This document shows, piece after piece, positions 11,001 to 19,607 of a stretch of DNA of 64,000 nucleotides (its first letter is position 1; each line of letters starts with the position of its first letter). Source of the stretch: Adiantum capillus-veneris (lineage: Eukaryota; Streptophyta; Polypodiopsida; Polypodiales; Pteridaceae); contig CM043965.1 in NCBI GenBank assembly GCA_014529385.2, positions 62,333,933-62,397,932 on the forward strand, written 5' to 3'. Position numbers and translations under genes: made by a program. Under the pieces are notes generated by a model. That model saw nothing but the letters and a program-made list of their open reading frames with translations, did not search any database and had not been told where the DNA came from.

Positions 11001-12317
11001 CGAAAGATGATCAGCTCTAAGATGTGTTTTTCCTTTCTTTACTACTACCGTGAAGTCGAATTCCAGTAAGATAATGAACCATCTCACTATTCTCCCGGTA
11101 TTGCATGGTTTATTCACTAGGTAGAGCAAGGCTTGGTGATCCGTAAAAAACACAAACTTGTTGGCTAGAAGATAATGCCGAAATTTATTCACAGCATATA
11201 TCATTCCTAATCCTTCTCGCTCTGTTGTGGTGTAATTCTTCTCTGCATTGTTGAGCTGTCGACTGGCGTAACAAATAAGAAAATCCATGTTTCCTTCTTC
11301 TGGCTGAGCCAGAATGCATCCTATTGCATATGCCGAAGCATCTATATGCACATGAAATATCTTCTCCCAATCTGGTGATTTTGAGACTGGAGCAGTAATG
11401 AGTGCCTCTTTCAATTTCTTGAATGATTCCTCACACTCCTCTGTCCATTCAAAGTTCACTATTAGCCTGTAAAGTGGTTGGCCTATTATAGCGTACATGT
11501 AAATGAATCGTCTATAATATCCGCAATGTCCCATAAAGCTCTGTACTTGTTTCGCATTGGTTGGTCTAGGCATATCCACTATAACTTTTATCTTCTCTAA
11601 ATCCGTGGATATTCCGTTTTGTGAGACAATATGTCCCAGAATTTTGCCCTGTCGGACCATAAATACACATTTCTCAGGATTGAGACAAATGCGATATGTC
11701 CTACATTTCTCAAATACTTTTCTTAGGTGTTCTAGATGCTCATCTCTTAGAAGAGAATGTACACATAAGTCATCCATGTATATTTCTAGAAACAACCTTA
11801 AGTATTCTTTGAAAGCATGCGTCATCAGCCTTTGGAAGGTTGAGGGAGCATTGGTTAGACCAAAAGGCATAACACGATAAGCATAAATTCCCCACTCCGT
11901 TGCAAAAGTTGTTTTATGTTGATCTGGCAGTGCTATGGCTAGCTGGTTATATCCTGAAAAACCATCAAGAAAGGAGTATGCTGTTTTCCCTGATACACGC
12001 TCTAGAACATGATCAGTTATCGGCAGGGGATAATTGTCCCTGATTGTTGCAACATTCACTTTCTTTAAGTTGACACACACTCGGAGTTTTCCGTTCTTCC
12101 TGGGTACCACCACAATCGGAGATACCCAATCGGTGTGTTCAATCTCGTATATGAATTCGGCTTCCATTAGCTTATCTATCTCTTCTTTGATTCGCTTAGC
12201 AAACGTATCATTATATGTGTATGGTCTGTGTCTGCTAGGCTTTGCGTCTTGTTTTAGTGGGATTGTGTGTTGGCATATCGATGGGTCAACTCCCTTTAAG
12301 TCCTTAAGACCATGCAA
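8061..12317 (-). CDS. pol: Pol polyprotein of element 1: RT, RNase H, integrase, second protease-like domain, W-x-P-K tail
   Basis: 1418 codons, open throughout. In order: reverse transcriptase (N-terminal part in the preceding ORF) with the YMDD site at about residue 180; RNase H with HIDAS (about 326), TTTEREGLG and FTDHQAL; a first, degenerate HHCC-like zinc finger (about 530-576); a second intact HHCC finger ending CDDCQR (about 656-701); an integrase core with WGIDYVGP, SDRGTHF and GQAEATN, D-D-35-E spacing intact; a GPY/F-like C-terminus; a Lys/Glu-rich linker; a retropepsin-like domain with LLDSGAQTN at about 1077 and LLLGQPW at about 1147; and a basic tail with six W-x-x-K repeats such as KQIWIPKK (residues about 1226-1350). 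The reading frame begins out of frame with the RT N-terminus near 12305, an indel or a frameshift site. Everything through the integrase is standard Ty3/gypsy pol; the second protease-like domain and the tail are not. Confidence 0.93.
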   Translation of the reverse strand: MHGLKDLKGVDPSICQHTIPLKQDAKPSRHRPYTYNDTFAKRIKEEIDKLMEAEFIYEIEHTDWVSPIVVVPRKNGKLRVCVNLKKVNVATIRDNYPLPITDHVLERVSGKTAYSFLDGFSGYNQLAIALPDQHKTTFATEWGIYAYRVMPFGLTNAPSTFQRLMTHAFKEYLRLFLEIYMDDLCVHSLLRDEHLEHLRKVFEKCRTYRICLNPEKCVFMVRQGKILGHIVSQNGISTDLEKIKVIVDMPRPTNAKQVQSFMGHCGYYRRFIYMYAIIGQPLYRLIVNFEWTEECEESFKKLKEALITAPVSKSPDWEKIFHVHIDASAYAIGCILAQPEEGNMDFLICYASRQLNNAEKNYTTTEREGLGMIYAVNKFRHYLLANKFVFFTDHQALLYLVNKPCNTGRIVRWFIILLEFDFTVVVKKGKTHLRADHLSRLTNGEDPIGVDDDMPDVYLFNIEMIPKWSQNVVSLLTYGGEFDRREYNQKHIAIQQSKNLQLVAGRLYQLGNDHVLRLCINPEEYNIYLREAHVQECAFHCSRRNTYRNLLQLGVYWPGMKESVHEYVTVCIVCSLKPPAEYSTLYQIMIALEWSQYIIEYLINRTFPKGTSKARQKSVETEARDYALIGDQLYKRGKDNQLRICASESEYMIILEQAHGGVGGGHFSGDKTAKLVLATGIWWPTLHMDAEEYVKRCDDCQRTKVPLKRDDMPLRPMMGERAFAKWGIDYVGPISPPAYKTHAQYIVVATDYLTKWVEAKATQKADARTTAQFLYEYVFVRYGLPIEIVSDRGTHFINEVIEILLDEFMVIHRKSAPYHPQANGQAEATNKTICTVLTKIVSESRTDWDQKLHSTLWAYRVAYKTSIGTTPYNMVFGLNAILPIEFLISTLRVAKDLEWTGHELSDRIDDLEKLDELRLKAVASIYAQKRRQKEFFDKHVRTKEFKVGDYVLVYTLKQHAKKLKKRGMGPLVIKDLSPSGAVKLATLDGEEMLTQDMLLKIHQEKLRVQKKKKIVEEAQAEAKERMEKRRLLRQKRRNEGAIRINAFSITEMDNDKEEPIIECKVGTNQIKARALLDSGAQTNLLSLSLYRQLTNDTKLQTAKQELKSYSENSIKTVGCTVLHIQINQYVYPHMFYVVEDQATQHPLLLGQPWQKQYNAMIDWSSKLVLIKYEGESQSVKFTKGAEPTPKEESKNKGKQQPGKKKKQWQPKVSIQLDCSSTRNSQHWIRKTSNNITAQPSEKTESTLVWRPKKVVPENTKVENRVFTTRQQSDSRQSRTVKQIWIPKKFMTAQSYSKQIWIPRICKQELPSAQSTETPRYFKARKSTQRTKQVWVAKRLWQAQAKRKQIWIVKKNNKVKKNPSTDSTTEVPKPTQNPTTNPSIKQRAALLERLLYHRSTIALGTYDQNNYNASPTDTS

Positions 12318-12969
12318 ACACGTCCCTGTACTCTCTGAGAAGACTCAAAAGTCTCTCTTCCTCGCCTGGAGACAAATATGTGGCTATGTACACCGGTCTA
12401 GGTGTCTCACCTGGAGCTGCTAAATCAACTTTTTTTGCATCCTCCGGTCCGTCATAAGATTCGTTCGCCTTTCTCTCTCGAATAGGTTGGGTTAATACCA
12501 CCTTCCTATCCTCTATTATGAATTTCCTGTAGTGAGAGGGTACATCCATGTTTTCCTTGATTTTGGCGTTTTCGTCCTCTCCACTCTCAATTTCTGTCGT
12601 CCAAACTTCTTTCAGAGTTTTCTTGAGCTCTCTGTACTTGTTTCTACATTCTAGCTTGGACTCCGTATGTTCTATGTTGCGCTTGTTCTTTTCTGATTTT
12701 TCTGTTTCAGTTTTCGTTTCATTCCTTTGAACTTGATTTCTTGAGCTTCTTTTGTCTTTTCGTAAGCTCTTTTGCTCATTGCCTCTCATTCTGCCAGAAA
12801 TCTTGTCCTTAACACAATCTTCCGCCTTTACTAGCATTAGGAATTGATTTTTCCCTCTTATTCTAGGCATCGGATTGGTTCTAACCCCCTTTGTTTTTCT
12901 CTTTGCTCTATAGCGTTTCTGGCGTTGTTTAGTTTGGTTCGAAAAATCATAAAATCGGACATCCGTCAT
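12304..12969 (-). CDS. Linker and N-terminal start of reverse transcriptase, element 1
   Basis: 221 codons. Most of it is a very basic, low-complexity Lys/Arg/Glu linker. The last 35 residues (YIATYLSPGEEERLLSLLREYRDVFAWS, seen in part) are the conserved beginning of the gypsy RT domain. The frame ends in TAA at the codon after FAWS, and the RT continues in another frame from about 12315 as LKDLKGVDPSICQH. A loss of about two bases at this point would explain it; a programmed frameshift is less likely because no slippery heptamer is evident. The polyprotein is therefore probably broken here in this copy. Confidence 0.7.
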   Translation of the reverse strand: MTDVRFYDFSNQTKQRQKRYRAKRKTKGVRTNPMPRIRGKNQFLMLVKAEDCVKDKISGRMRGNEQKSLRKDKRSSRNQVQRNETKTETEKSEKNKRNIEHTESKLECRNKYRELKKTLKEVWTTEIESGEDENAKIKENMDVPSHYRKFIIEDRKVVLTQPIRERKANESYDGPEDAKKVDLAAPGETPRPVYIATYLSPGEEERLLSLLREYRDVFAWS

Positions 12970-12975
12970 AGTTTC

Positions 12976-13332
12976 TTAGTTTCCGCTTGAATTGTCCGTT
13001 GACTCGTTGTCTGCTTCATTTCCCCATTCTGGATGATCAGGAATGTCGTGAAACACCTCTTCTTCATCTTCCTTTTCCAGTGTATCGTTCTTTTCAGTTT
13101 CTTTTTCGAGTAGAGTTCTCAGCATGAAGTACGGAACCACGTCGTACCCGTCCTTGTCGCAAAATTTTGTTGTGGGACCATCCGGAATTGCACAAACATC
13201 TAGGGTTGCTAGAATGTGTGTCCATTCTAATGGTTCAAGCGTGTCCTCTGGAAAGGGTTCTCCTATATAAGTTTCGTCTTCGATAGCCCTTTCTAAAACA
13301 TATTCTTCTCGCCTCAGACTTCCACATTCCAT
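12976..13332 (-). CDS. Acidic linker ORF between protease and RT, element 1
   Basis: 118 codons, overlapping the end of the protease ORF in a different frame and ending just before the next ORF. It is rich in Asp/Glu. The phrase LEWTHILATLDV...VVPYFMLRTLL resembles DWVHLAATIDT...VPLNMLQAM in the W-x-P-K ORF of element 2 (37020-38063), which suggests a shared linker between the two elements. The product is a protease-RT spacer with no catalytic motif visible. The frame change at about 13320 is a candidate frameshift mutation or recoding site. Confidence 0.55.
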   Translation of the reverse strand: MECGSLRREEYVLERAIEDETYIGEPFPEDTLEPLEWTHILATLDVCAIPDGPTTKFCDKDGYDVVPYFMLRTLLEKETEKNDTLEKEDEEEVFHDIPDHPEWGNEADNESTDNSSGN

Positions 13333-13898
13333 AACTCCTTGGGCTTACCTAACCAAGCTGGAAATTTGGATTCCGCCAAAGTAGCTGAATCAAACTCCTC
13401 TATCGGTGTTTGGTTCACATCTTTGTAGCTATGGTCTTTCAGGTTCACACGTGTAGTGGTTTCCATATTTCTCAGGTATATATGATCGTAGCCCCAATCC
13501 TGGACCATTTTCAATTGTCTCATGAATGGTCTTCCCAGTATGATATCATAGTTATTCTCCTTGCCAAAATCAACAATAGCAAAAGTATGTTCGTATTCAA
13601 TGCCGCAAGAAGTCACTACGACTTTCTCTAATAACCCCATAGGTTTCTCCATGTGTCCATCTGCTAATTGGAGTTTCAACCTAGTCTTCCTTATTGCTGG
13701 TTTCCCCCATTTTTTCCAGATTTCTTTTGTAGCAATGGCTACCCCAGCTCCGCTGTCTAGTATTGCCATCGTGTTCACTCCTTGGAATTCAATTGGTAAG
13801 GTTGTATTCCCCTCTTCACCTTCGCAATACTCTCCGACCTTGTTTAAGGGTACAGGCTTAGCGTTCTTTTGTGGTTTGCTCAGCTCTTGTATACCCTC
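13314..13898 (-). CDS. Aspartic protease (retropepsin) of element 1
   Basis: The open frame runs directly on from the gag stop in the same frame. The catalytic motif MAILDSGAGVAIATKE is at about residue 40, the flap-like region is QLADGHMEKPMGLLEK, and the closing motif is DIILGRPFMRQLKMVQDWG. All expected features of a gypsy retropepsin are present. No ATG is needed if the gag stop (TAA, 13899-13901) is read through; the first ATG is at about 13776, immediately before the catalytic motif. It would process the Gag-Pol polyprotein in virus-like particles. The frame ends in the linker region, where it overlaps the next ORF. Confidence 0.85.
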   Translation of the reverse strand, partial: EGIQELSKPQKNAKPVPLNKVGEYCEGEEGNTTLPIEFQGVNTMAILDSGAGVAIATKEIWKKWGKPAIRKTRLKLQLADGHMEKPMGLLEKVVVTSCGIEYEHTFAIVDFGKENNYDIILGRPFMRQLKMVQDWGYDHIYLRNMETTTRVNLKDHSYKDVNQTPIEEFDSATLAESKFPAWLGKPKELWNVEV

Positions 13899-16800
13899 TT
13901 ACAGTCTCGACGTTGGGTCTTTTATCCCAAATTTCTCCAAGCATTTTCCTACAGTGGTCCACATATGTGGTCTTAGCCTCAAAAGCTCAGCTAGAGTGAT
14001 AGTGCATGTCACTGGTGTTGACAAGATCTCTATCAATCCTTGCGAGTCCATGACTTTTTCTGATGAGATTCTTCGTGAGGGAAGTGCTCTAATCTCGGAT
14101 TTTGCTTCATACTCTCCTAAGTATGAAGGTAAGGTATTCAGTGAATGAGGTTTGCTCTCCATTGTTCTAACAGAGCCCCCATCTCCCCAGTAAGATTGCA
14201 GATCCAAGTCCACTTGAGATCCTGCCTCAAATTCCACTATGGGAGGATTCCTGATGTCCTTTTCCCAATTTGTCTGATTAGCCTGGCAACTTAGCTTGTT
14301 TGCAAAGTTTGCCTCTCTCACTTGTTTCCAAAATTCATTGTAATCCTCATCTTTTCCGTAAGACCTCTGTATGACTGGATGAAAACTCTCTATCTCCTGA
14401 TCTGTTGTGTTCAATATTATGCGGTCATCCTTGTGTGTATTTTTAGGCTTTTGTGCACTGGGAGTCTTTTCAGCTACCTGTGAAATGATAGTCTCTTGCT
14501 GAATTGGGTTTTCCGTTCCACAATTCATTGTTTCTCTTGGTGGTTCTAATAACGCTTGTGCAGTCTCGATCATTCTCTGGCACATTTCAAGTCTCTGCTT
14601 TTCCAATCCCGCGTTTGAGTATGTCATCCACCTCTGTTCTTGTGTTTGGTTGTTCTTTAACCTAGCTTCATAAGCTCTCATCAGTGCGTCCAATGGTTCA
14701 TGTACTTTGTCGACTAGCACTGATCCCCCTGAGCTTAAGCTCGTTGTTTCTTTGATACTCTTTTGTTTCGTTCTTTCCAGACTCATCTCTCGTTTCCCGT
14801 TTTGACTCTCAAGTTTTTCTAATCTATCTTTAGTTCGCTTTAGTTCCTCAACTAGAATAGCGTCTTCACGTTCTTTTCTCAACTTCATGCGTGCTTTTCT
14901 AGCTTTCCATGTGTTTCTCTGACTCCGCGGTCCTTGACTAACCACTTCAGTCGCTAACTTTCCATTCTCAGGTTCTCTAGCTTTTTTCTTAGCTTGAGCT
15001 CTAGTAACAACTTGCGTTGGTATCAGAGTTTCATTTTCAGACCCACTGCTGGTAGGAATAGTCTCTAGCATATTCAATGTCATCTTTTGCACTTTGTTTG
15101 GATTCTTTGAACAATCCTCAATGAAGTGAGTAACCCCACACTCAATGCAATAAGCGTTAATTCTAATGATTTCCGTATGTGGACAAACATTCATCAGATG
15201 GTCACCTCCACACTTGTAACAGGGTCCTAGTGCTGGTCTTGGTCCCACTTGATTCGTCCTTTGTGGATAGGATGGTCTTTGTCCTGTTAACCCTCCATGA
15301 GCTATGAACATCAATGTTCTCCCAATCATGCCCCATGGTTCTGGTTGTTTGGGTTCTTCTGGTGGGTAATACACAGTTGGAGACATGTGTGCACCAGATT
15401 CTTCATAATAGGCTTGAACAGGCACTAAGGCTTGTTCTTCCTGATTCTCTAAGATTGGTGCATATCTAATGCCCACTGGTCTTGCTCCTGGTAAAGATGG
15501 TTGTTGTCCCAATATCGGTTGCGGTCTTTCTATCCCCATAGGTCCTGGTACATTTCCCGTTGGGTATCGAGGTACTGGATGTACCTGAGGTGGTGCTAAT
15601 TGAGCAGGAGGTGCATACTGACGCTCCCTTACATACCCTTTGTTGTAATAGCACTCCTCTGTTGGATGGTTTGTCCATTTTTGTTCAATCGCACACCATT
15701 TCAGTGGTTTTGGCAATGGTTTTTGGTATGGTGCCATCCTTTTTAGAGCATCTTCTATCATTTGCTCTACATTTGGCATGGTTGTTGTTTGAACATTCTT
15801 TTTAGTGGTAGTCTCGCTCGCTACGGAGGAAGAGCTACTGGATGCAAAATCTGTATCCGCTGTCACCTCTCCATAAACCGTACAGTTATCCACTAAGTAC
15901 AATGCCTCTCTCGTTACTTGCTCGAAACTTGTACAAGCTTTCAAGTGCAAGTCCTTCTTGAGAGTGTCGTTTCTCAATCCTTCAATAAAGAGAACAGATA
16001 GTCTGTCATCTTGTGGTCGTTCACGTACTGGACATCTCTCAATGTATTGTTTGAAGCGAAGTGAAGCTTCCTTCACTTTTTCGTGTTCTCTCTGTTTAAA
16101 AGCATATATTTGTGAGACCGTATTGTGCTTAATCCCTCGTTTTGAGAATTCCTCAGCAAACTCTCTTAGCAAATGGTCAATGTCATGGAATCCCCCTATG
16201 TTCAGTGGTTGAAACCATGTCAATGCTGTACCTTCTAGAGTAAGACCAAATCCCTCGTATTGTGTATGGAAATCTATTATCTGCTCAGCTCTTAAGACTT
16301 GCTTAAAGAGTGACACATGTGCATACGGATATCCTGAACCATCATACTTCTTTGGCATACACTTGGCTACTTGAGATGGTCTCATACGTCTATGGTCTGC
16401 TACCAATCTCATTGCTCCTGTGTCCCGGCTAAAGCTTTCTCTAGCATCATGGAATTCATGGGTTACACTTGTCGGTTCCCCTGCCCTGAGTCTACTACTA
16501 GGAGGTAAATGTGATGGTTCCGCTTCGAACCTTGGACCTGGAGTGGTATATGTGGGGATTGGAACTGCACTACCTCGATTCGTATCCATTGACTCTCTGG
16601 AATGTAATGATCCCATTGGTCCGGGCTTCGAGTACTGAGGTTGACTGAAAGAGTCAGCAGCCTGAGTTCTTTGTCCTCCTGTTGTCATTGGGTTTTGCAC
16701 TCCATTTGTTGGTGCTGGTCTTTGTGAGCTAGAAGTAACATAATACTGATGTAGTGGTCCCCCAAAGTATGTATATCCTTCTAATTCTTTCTTGCCCATT

Positions 16801-17549
16801 GTTGAGTATTGCCTCCCATACTTGTCGTAAGCGGCAATTTTCACTTCTGATCCCTCTGTGTAGGTAAAGACATAAAGTCTTTTTTGGTCTGTCAACTCTC
16901 CGGTGTAGGGTTCTTCACATCTATAATAGAGATCTTGCTCCCCATTATTATATTTGTATAACCCCACATAGATGTTATCAGTGTTGATCCTTGTAGTTTC
17001 ATTCTCTCTTCTTAACCTCGCATCAGGGAAGTTCATTATTGGTGCTTTCTCCTCAAGTTCTTCATCTACTTTGGCTTTGGTGCCCATCAATCCCCACTTG
17101 TCCACAATGTTAGGGTTTAGGACTCCCAAGTACATGGTACCCTCGTCATCTAGATATCTATCTCCGCTATAGCTCACAGACACTAAGTCCTTGAACTCAC
17201 TAGGTCTATCTTCTATCTTTACACAATAGCGGTCCATTCCATCTTTGTAGATCTTGGCACCTTGCTCATTGTCGTACTGATATTTTATGAACAATAGAAT
17301 CATTGTGGCGGAAGGGTTTGATGATCCTGCTGCCATATTTTCTCTGTTGTTCAGGTTCAAGTGTTCCAAGTGTTCGGTGAAAATCTCGTAAGATCTCTCC
17401 GAAGAAGTATCAGAAACACTTCCTTCAAAGATCGGCTCTAATGGTTGCACCCAACTTTGGTTTACACTTCCCTCGGTTGATATGACACTTGCTTGTTCCC
17501 CTTGTTTTGGTTGGTTATTCTGGAGATTCCTGCCCGATCTCAAATTCAT
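13899..17549 (-). CDS. gag: Gag polyprotein of element 1
   Basis: About 1216 codons starting at the ATG at 17549 (MNLRSGRNLQ...), unusually long for Gag. Residues 1-390 are an N-terminal region with no recognised domain. The retrotransposon gag (capsid-like) domain spans about residues 398-553 (YDGSGYPYAHVSLFKQVL, LEGTALTWFQPL, EASLRFKQYIERCP). Two zinc knuckles follow, CYKCGGDHLMNVC (about 776) and CIECGVTHFIEDC (about 800), then a long charged C-terminal region. The ORF ends in a single TAA after which the protease continues in frame. The knuckles should bind the genomic RNA and the capsid domain should assemble particles. The N-terminal M-x-L-x-SGR motif recurs in element 2. Confidence 0.92.
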   Translation of the reverse strand: MNLRSGRNLQNNQPKQGEQASVISTEGSVNQSWVQPLEPIFEGSVSDTSSERSYEIFTEHLEHLNLNNRENMAAGSSNPSATMILLFIKYQYDNEQGAKIYKDGMDRYCVKIEDRPSEFKDLVSVSYSGDRYLDDEGTMYLGVLNPNIVDKWGLMGTKAKVDEELEEKAPIMNFPDARLRRENETTRINTDNIYVGLYKYNNGEQDLYYRCEEPYTGELTDQKRLYVFTYTEGSEVKIAAYDKYGRQYSTMGKKELEGYTYFGGPLHQYYVTSSSQRPAPTNGVQNPMTTGGQRTQAADSFSQPQYSKPGPMGSLHSRESMDTNRGSAVPIPTYTTPGPRFEAEPSHLPPSSRLRAGEPTSVTHEFHDARESFSRDTGAMRLVADHRRMRPSQVAKCMPKKYDGSGYPYAHVSLFKQVLRAEQIIDFHTQYEGFGLTLEGTALTWFQPLNIGGFHDIDHLLREFAEEFSKRGIKHNTVSQIYAFKQREHEKVKEASLRFKQYIERCPVRERPQDDRLSVLFIEGLRNDTLKKDLHLKACTSFEQVTREALYLVDNCTVYGEVTADTDFASSSSSSVASETTTKKNVQTTTMPNVEQMIEDALKRMAPYQKPLPKPLKWCAIEQKWTNHPTEECYYNKGYVRERQYAPPAQLAPPQVHPVPRYPTGNVPGPMGIERPQPILGQQPSLPGARPVGIRYAPILENQEEQALVPVQAYYEESGAHMSPTVYYPPEEPKQPEPWGMIGRTLMFIAHGGLTGQRPSYPQRTNQVGPRPALGPCYKCGGDHLMNVCPHTEIIRINAYCIECGVTHFIEDCSKNPNKVQKMTLNMLETIPTSSGSENETLIPTQVVTRAQAKKKAREPENGKLATEVVSQGPRSQRNTWKARKARMKLRKEREDAILVEELKRTKDRLEKLESQNGKREMSLERTKQKSIKETTSLSSGGSVLVDKVHEPLDALMRAYEARLKNNQTQEQRWMTYSNAGLEKQRLEMCQRMIETAQALLEPPRETMNCGTENPIQQETIISQVAEKTPSAQKPKNTHKDDRIILNTTDQEIESFHPVIQRSYGKDEDYNEFWKQVREANFANKLSCQANQTNWEKDIRNPPIVEFEAGSQVDLDLQSYWGDGGSVRTMESKPHSLNTLPSYLGEYEAKSEIRALPSRRISSEKVMDSQGLIEILSTPVTCTITLAELLRLRPHMWTTVGKCLEKFGIKDPTSRL

Positions 17550-18947
17550 CAATTCCCCTAAAGGACTTTAACTTTTTCGTCTCGGCAATTTGTTTTCCCA
17601 AGTTTTTGTGGTCAGAATTGATCCAAACTGATTGATACTTGGTCAATTGTTTAATCTTGTCAGTTGAACAACTTCTGTTTCATCAAGTGAGAATTTTGTT
17701 GCAGTTATGCTGAAAAAGACATTATACGCGTATGATGTCTTTTTTCACAAATTTGGACTATTTTGGTTATGCTCACTCTCAATATCCCCCTTATGCTCTG
17801 TCCACTCACAAAATTCAGTTTGAACTGTGTTTGAGCAAGTTATGGCTAATTTAGGCTTTTTTTGGCAATTTTCCGCTTTTGACTTGTTTTGGGTCAATTG
17901 TGATCCAAATGGGATGAAACTTGAAATATAACCTTTAGACAGCTATTACAATGGATCTGTGTTGGCAAAGTATCAAAATATGTCCAAAATTAGGTCAAAG
18001 ACATCATACGCGTATGATGTCTTTTTCATCAATTTGGGTCAAGACTTGATATTTATGCTTTCTACAGTGTTTGTAACGTCAGGTCAGATATCAAAAATGA
18101 GCAGTGGATGTGCTAAAAGACATCATACGCGTATGATGTCTTTTGTCCCAGATTTTGACTATTCTTGGTTTTAAGCCTTCTCCAATGTTTATAATTGAGT
18201 TTCAAGTGTTTTTGTCAGGTTTGAATGTAAAAACAAGATCTGAATCCAAAATTTTCTATTCTTTGCGTTTCTTGGACTCTTGCTTGTCTTTTTGGGTTTC
18301 TTTGAGTGTTAATGCTCTTGTTTTAAGTTGAAATTAGGGTATAACCCCCCTTTTGAACACTCTGGTAAAGTCAAAATTTCTGTTTTGGTCTCTATTTGGT
18401 CATTTAGACATCATACGCGTATGATGTCTAAAGTTGCAGATTTCCAGTTTTTTGGCACAGAATCCTTCCTAAAGGTTTCTCAAGTGCTCAGCAGCTCCCA
18501 GATACACAGAAAATTTCTCTGACTTTTGTTTTTTGCAAGTTTCACTACTAACTCGACGGTTTAGTGATCTATCATGCAATCAACCATATCAAGCAAATAC
18601 TCCAATGATTACTAGCTCTAGATCAGGATCAAATGAAGTCCTACCTAAGCTATTCCTAATCATAAAATGGGTTTGGTAATTGTGATTTTAAAGAGATCCA
18701 CTGTCACTCACGGACTAGCAAATTCTTCTTCTATCAACAACTACTCAACACCAACAAAACAACAAACAAATCTAAGCTAAACTAAAAATACTGTCAACAC
18801 AGAAGACCCAGGAATACCCCACTTCCTAGTATCTCACGAGATCTTCGGAGTCTACCACTCCTAGATCTTTCCTAACTAAAGTATACAAAGTAGTTTATAC
18901 GACTCACCTCGTAGGATTAGTCTAAGGTCACCTACTTAGGGCTCTCG
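17550..18947 (-). other. 5' untranslated leader of element 1
   Basis: Noncoding sequence between the primer-binding site and gag. Apart from the palindromes it is T-rich on the plus strand. A phrase near 17900 (gatccaaatgggatgaaact) matches one near 5600 in the other palindrome-bearing leader (gatccaaattggataaaact), in the same orientation. Confidence 0.7.
17717..18429. repeat. Palindrome cluster in the gag leader (4 copies)
   Basis: Four copies of the 24-bp palindrome at 17717-17740 (one C-to-T mismatch), 17999-18022, 18118-18141 and 18406-18429. Spacings are 282, 119 and 288 bp, the same long-short-long rhythm as the left cluster. The copy at 18118 extends to a 30-bp perfect palindrome with the flanking AAA/TTT. 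The nearest copy is about 170 bp upstream of the gag ATG. Confidence 0.95.
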
Positions 18948-18965
18948 TCCCCGGCAGCGGCGCCA
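18948..18965 (-). promoter_or_regulatory. Primer-binding site of element 1
   Basis: On the minus strand TGGCGCCGCTGCCGGGGA begins two bases inside the 5' LTR. It matches the tRNA-Asp-type PBS consensus known from Athila-class elements with one apparent difference. It primes minus-strand DNA synthesis. Confidence 0.85.
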
Positions 18966-18967
18966 AA

Positions 18968-19564
18968 TGTTAAGGCGGTTACGCCGCTAGCGGAAGCTAA
19001 ATAGCGAGAACTCAACCAACAACAGAATTTGTCAGACGAGGACGGAGCTTGACCCGCAGGCGCATGGAAACAACTAGGTGGGTGTCAAATCACCTACTCG
19101 ACCTTCTAATGACAATCACTACTAAGGAAATCAAATCTAAGTTCTAAAATATGCAAGTGACTGAAATCCGTACTACGAACGAATGCTATACGAAACAGGA
19201 TCTAGGATCATTAAATCGATCTCAAACTCAAGGGGAAGTCTATACACTAGGTAAGAACAACACCCTAAAGATTTGAACTGCAAAATCAACCTATAACCAC
19301 TCAGTGCGGTAAACGCGTATGAAGACAGGCCGAAAAATACAGGTGATCGAAACTTGACCCCGATGGTACTAATGTGTAGCTCTACTCGTTGTGGTTCTAT
19401 AGATATGTTGCACGCTCCATTCCGACACACGAGTTGGAAGAAAACTCACACCGAAGCCAATAGCGCGCACTCTTGGTATCTGTGCGTAGCTCTCGCCGTT
19501 GCTAACACAATGGCGGTGTCGCTTCTCCAATGGCGGCTCCGTAGCTCGCGTAGCAAGTAGATAA

Positions 19565-19607
<43 letters not shown>

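Noticed and set aside
13561-14148. 195-codon plus-strand open frame
   Set aside because: It lies antisense to the well-supported gag and protease frames of element 1 and has no domain of its own.
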